A stretch of 64,000 nucleotides of DNA from positions 1,178,001 to 1,242,000 of the forward strand of contig NZ_JANHGR010000001.1 in NCBI RefSeq assembly GCF_026616205.1, written 5' to 3'. The notes below the pieces were generated by a model. It searched no databases. It was not told where the DNA came from and was given only the letters and a program-made list of their open reading frames with translations. Below, piece after piece: positions 61,799 through 64,000 of this stretch. The position numbers and the translations under genes are program-made. The DNA is from Halolamina litorea (GTDB lineage Archaea; Halobacteriota; Halobacteria; Halobacteriales; Haloferacaceae). Position 1 is the first letter of the stretch; every line of letters starts with the position of its first letter.

Positions 61799-63736
61799 TC
61801 AGTCGTCGGCCGGTGCCGCGCCGCCCGAGGAGACGCCCGTCCCCGGTCCGATCTCGATATCGAGTTCGGCGAGTTTCTCGTCGGGGACGACGCCGTCGAC
61901 CCAGCCGCGGTGCTCGTAGTACTCCTCCTTCATGGCGTCGAGTTCACAGAGTTCGCCCTCGATCCCGCCGCCGGCCGGGACCGCGTCCTCGTCGCCCTTC
62001 ACGAACCGCCCCGGCAGCGAGTCGTCGTCGCCGTCGAAGCCGGCGAGGTTGTTGTAGTAGCGTTCGAGGTTGTAGACGCGCTCGCCGGCCTGCATCAACT
62101 CCTCCTCGCCGACCGAGCGGCCGGTCATGCCGTTGTACTGGTCGATGTACTCCTCGACGCCTTCCGCGAACGCGTTGAACTTGCAGATGTCGAAGGAGTC
62201 AGAGATGGCGTGGAGGTCCTGGAACGTCGCCGTGAGTTCGCCCTTCCCTCGCCACTCGGTGGGGTCGACCTTCTCGGGGATCCCGAGAATCTCCGCGGCC
62301 GGGGTGTACCCGCGGAGGTGGCAGCCGCCGCGGTTGGAGGTGGCGTAGGCGATGCCCATCCCCTTCAGTCCGCGTGGGTCGTAGGCGGCGATGGACTGGC
62401 CCTTCACGTCGAGGCGGCAGTCGTGGGCGTCGAGGGTCTCGGCGGCCCGTTTCTGGCCCTCCGCGAGCACGTCCGCGAGGTCGGTCTCGCGGTGGGCGAC
62501 CTTCCCGAGCATCTCGACCATCTCCTCGACGTCGCCCCACTCGAGGGTCTCGTCGAACTCCTCGAGGTAGCCCTTCTCGGCGGCCTCCATCGCGAACGCG
62601 AGCATGTTCCCGCCGTCGATGGTGTCGATGCCGTAGTCGTTACAGCGATCCATCATCATCGCGATCTTGTCCCGGTCGTCGTTCATCGAGTTCGGGCCGA
62701 GCGCCCACGCCGACTCGTACTCGTAGGACTCCATCCGGACGTTCAGGTCCTGGCCCTTGTGCTGGACGTCGACCTCGACTTCCTTCTTACAGGCGACCGG
62801 GCAGGAGTGACAGGTCGGGTCGTTGATCAGGATGTTCTGCTCGACGCTCTCGCCCGAGACCTTCTCGGAGTCGATGTTCGGCTCGCTCGGGTCGTTCTCG
62901 GCCTCGGTGCTCGTCGACGTGAAGCGGCCGTTCCGTGTGGGCAGGCCGTCCATCTCCTCGGCGAGGTTCATCAGGACGTTCGTCCCGTACACCGAGAGGC
63001 CGCCCTCGTTGGGAGCGGTCACGTCGGACTCCTGGATCGCCCGCATCGCGGCCTTGTGGCCCGTCATGAACGTCTCGCGGTCGGCGGGCTTGGGCATGTC
63101 CGTGCTCGCCTTGATCACGATTGCCTTGAGGTTCTTCGACCCCATCACTGCGCCCGTGCCGCCGCGGCCCGAGGCCCGGTCGTCCTCGTTGAGGATGCAG
63201 GCGTAGCGGACCTGGTTCTCGCCGCCGGGGCCGATGGCCATCGTCGAGAGGTTCTTCCCGTACTCGCCCTCCACCTCGCTGTCCAGTTCGTCCATCGTGT
63301 CGTGGACGCCGTAGCCCCAGATGTGGCTCGCGTCCCGGAGTTCGACCTCGCCGTCCTCGACGACGGCGTAGACGGGGTGTTCGGCCTTCCCCTCGAACAG
63401 CAGGCCGTCGAAGCCTGCCCACTTCAGCCGGGCGCCGCTCCAGCCGCCGTGGTGAGAGTCGGTCACCGTGTCGGTCAGCGGTGACTTCGTGACGACGGCG
63501 ATGCGGCCGCTCATTGGTGTCTGGGTCCCGGTCAGCGGCCCGTTCATGAACGCGAGGAGGTTCTCCTCGCTCAGCGGCTCCACGTCCGGCCCGTTGTCGA
63601 ACACGTACTTCACGCCGAGGCCGCGCGCGCCGATGTACTTGTGCGCGTCGTCGTCGTCGATGCTCTCGTAAGCGGTCTCGCCGGCGGTCAGGTCCACCCG
63701 CGCGACGCGGTCGTTGAATCCTCCGAGGTCAGTCAT
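61799..63736 (-). CDS. aor: Aldehyde:ferredoxin oxidoreductase family protein
   Basis: This 645-residue enzyme of the tungsten/bis-pterin AOR family oxidises aldehydes and passes electrons to ferredoxin. Cluster ligands are C309, C312 and C316 (CHSCPVAC) and C518 (SFDICKFN). The pterin-binding segments GRGLGVKY, GRGGTGAVMGSKNLKA and GMGIAYATSNRGGCHLRGY are present. The length is close to that of other family members. No ferredoxin gene is adjacent. The substrate could be aldehydes formed in amino acid breakdown, which suits the neighbourhood but is inference. Confidence 0.93.
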   Translation of the reverse strand: MTDLGGFNDRVARVDLTAGETAYESIDDDDAHKYIGARGLGVKYVFDNGPDVEPLSEENLLAFMNGPLTGTQTPMSGRIAVVTKSPLTDTVTDSHHGGWSGARLKWAGFDGLLFEGKAEHPVYAVVEDGEVELRDASHIWGYGVHDTMDELDSEVEGEYGKNLSTMAIGPGGENQVRYACILNEDDRASGRGGTGAVMGSKNLKAIVIKASTDMPKPADRETFMTGHKAAMRAIQESDVTAPNEGGLSVYGTNVLMNLAEEMDGLPTRNGRFTSTSTEAENDPSEPNIDSEKVSGESVEQNILINDPTCHSCPVACKKEVEVDVQHKGQDLNVRMESYEYESAWALGPNSMNDDRDKIAMMMDRCNDYGIDTIDGGNMLAFAMEAAEKGYLEEFDETLEWGDVEEMVEMLGKVAHRETDLADVLAEGQKRAAETLDAHDCRLDVKGQSIAAYDPRGLKGMGIAYATSNRGGCHLRGYTPAAEILGIPEKVDPTEWRGKGELTATFQDLHAISDSFDICKFNAFAEGVEEYIDQYNGMTGRSVGEEELMQAGERVYNLERYYNNLAGFDGDDDSLPGRFVKGDEDAVPAGGGIEGELCELDAMKEEYYEHRGWVDGVVPDEKLAELDIEIGPGTGVSSGGAAPADD

Positions 63737-63790
63737 AGGTAATGCTCGTCCGTTACATAGGGCTCGTTTGCTGTTAGTTGTTCACATGGA

Positions 63791-63814
63791 GGGGTAACCA
63801 CTAACGATTACCCC
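63791..63814. promoter_or_regulatory. Inverted repeat upstream of the AOR gene
   Basis: Perfect 7-bp arms GGGGTAA (63791-63797) and TTACCCC (63808-63814) lie 10 bases apart and about 55-78 bases before the AOR start, in the 177-base divergent spacer. It could be an operator. Confidence 0.4.
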
Positions 63815-63881
63815 CGTGCCGACGACTCCCCGTAGAGTCGGCGAGAACCCCGTCGATGTCGGGCGGTTTCCGTCGCCGGGA

Positions 63882-63889
63882 GCTTTATG
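63882..63889 (+). promoter_or_regulatory. TATA-like box of the last gene
   Basis: GCTTTATG is centred about 28 bases before the ATG at 63914. Confidence 0.5.
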
Positions 63890-63913
63890 CGAGTCGGTGT
63901 GCCATATCCGACC

Positions 63914-64000
63914 ATGGAGCCGGTCTCACTCGGCGTACCCGAACCGATCCTCGACTCGCTGCCCGGCGACGACGACGGCCGTGCCGACATGCGTGAGGCC
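63914..64000 (+). CDS. Start of an unidentified gene (cut by window end)
   Basis: Open frame of 29 codons from ATG to the end of the window, beginning MEPVSLGVPEPILDSLPGDD. The acidic composition and the correctly spaced TATA-like box suggest a real gene. Too little is visible to assign a family. Confidence 0.55.
   Translation, partial: MEPVSLGVPEPILDSLPGDDDGRADMREA

Noticed and set aside
1-64000. tRNA, rRNA, CRISPR or insertion sequence
   Set aside because: Reading both strands by eye showed no T-loop-like GGTTCGAATCC in a cloverleaf context, no regularly spaced identical repeats and no transposase-like protein; a covariance search would be needed to exclude small RNAs fully.

Overview
The window is chromosomal DNA from a haloarchaeon (class Halobacteria). 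Supporting signs are a GC-rich sequence with GC-ending codons, very acidic proteins, Tat signals ahead of lipoboxes, an archaeal EF-1alpha, Orc1/Cdc6, MoxR/DUF58/transglutaminase genes, and TATA-like boxes 25-30 bases before start codons, which is typical of leaderless haloarchaeal transcripts. Genus and species cannot be read from the sequence. No rRNA, tRNA, CRISPR array or intact insertion sequence was recognised.

Layout. Bases 1-18 kb form a peptide/amide catabolic region: a dipeptide-epimerase-like enolase superfamily enzyme (cut by the window start), three M28-like metallopeptidases and a fourth remnant, a quinone-oxidoreductase-like dehydrogenase, a complete Dpp/Opp-type ABC importer, two Asp/Glu/hydantoin-racemase family proteins, an F420-type luciferase-like oxidoreductase and an amidase. 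Bases 18-25 kb hold household and stress genes: a DUF3267 membrane protein, pirin, superoxide dismutase, a TetR regulator, a Rieske protein, an SDR and an aldehyde dehydrogenase. At 24.9-26.6 kb lies a probable replication origin, with repeats related to origin recognition boxes upstream of orc1/cdc6. Bases 26.6-34.8 kb carry MoxR facing a five-gene overlapping operon (transglutaminase, small membrane protein, DUF58, polytopic membrane protein, DUF3592). Bases 35-37.5 kb hold two paralogous beta-propeller-like proteins. Bases 37.5-43.1 kb hold an AddAB-like helicase/nuclease pair. Bases 43.2-50 kb hold an asparaginase, a second MoxR, membrane proteins, a cupin and an ATP-grasp ligase. Bases 50-61.5 kb form a second catabolic region with the same families as the first: luciferase-like oxidoreductase, M28-like peptidase, amidohydrolase, epimerase and dehydrogenase. 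Here they accompany a sodium/solute symporter with a 49-residue membrane partner, and an EF-1alpha gene stands outside its usual operon. The window ends with a tungsten-type aldehyde:ferredoxin oxidoreductase and the start of one more gene.

How the genes may work together. The two catabolic regions look like parallel versions of one pathway: import of a small peptide-like or amide substrate (ABC importer in one, symporter in the other), epimerisation or racemisation, then hydrolysis by M28-like, amidase or amidohydrolase enzymes, and oxidation of the products. This is inferred from families and neighbourhood; the substrate is unknown. All four M28-like proteins have His-Ser where classical M28 enzymes have the catalytic Glu-Glu pair, and the importer's binding protein appears circularly permuted. 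These two features make this the most interesting candidate system in the window.
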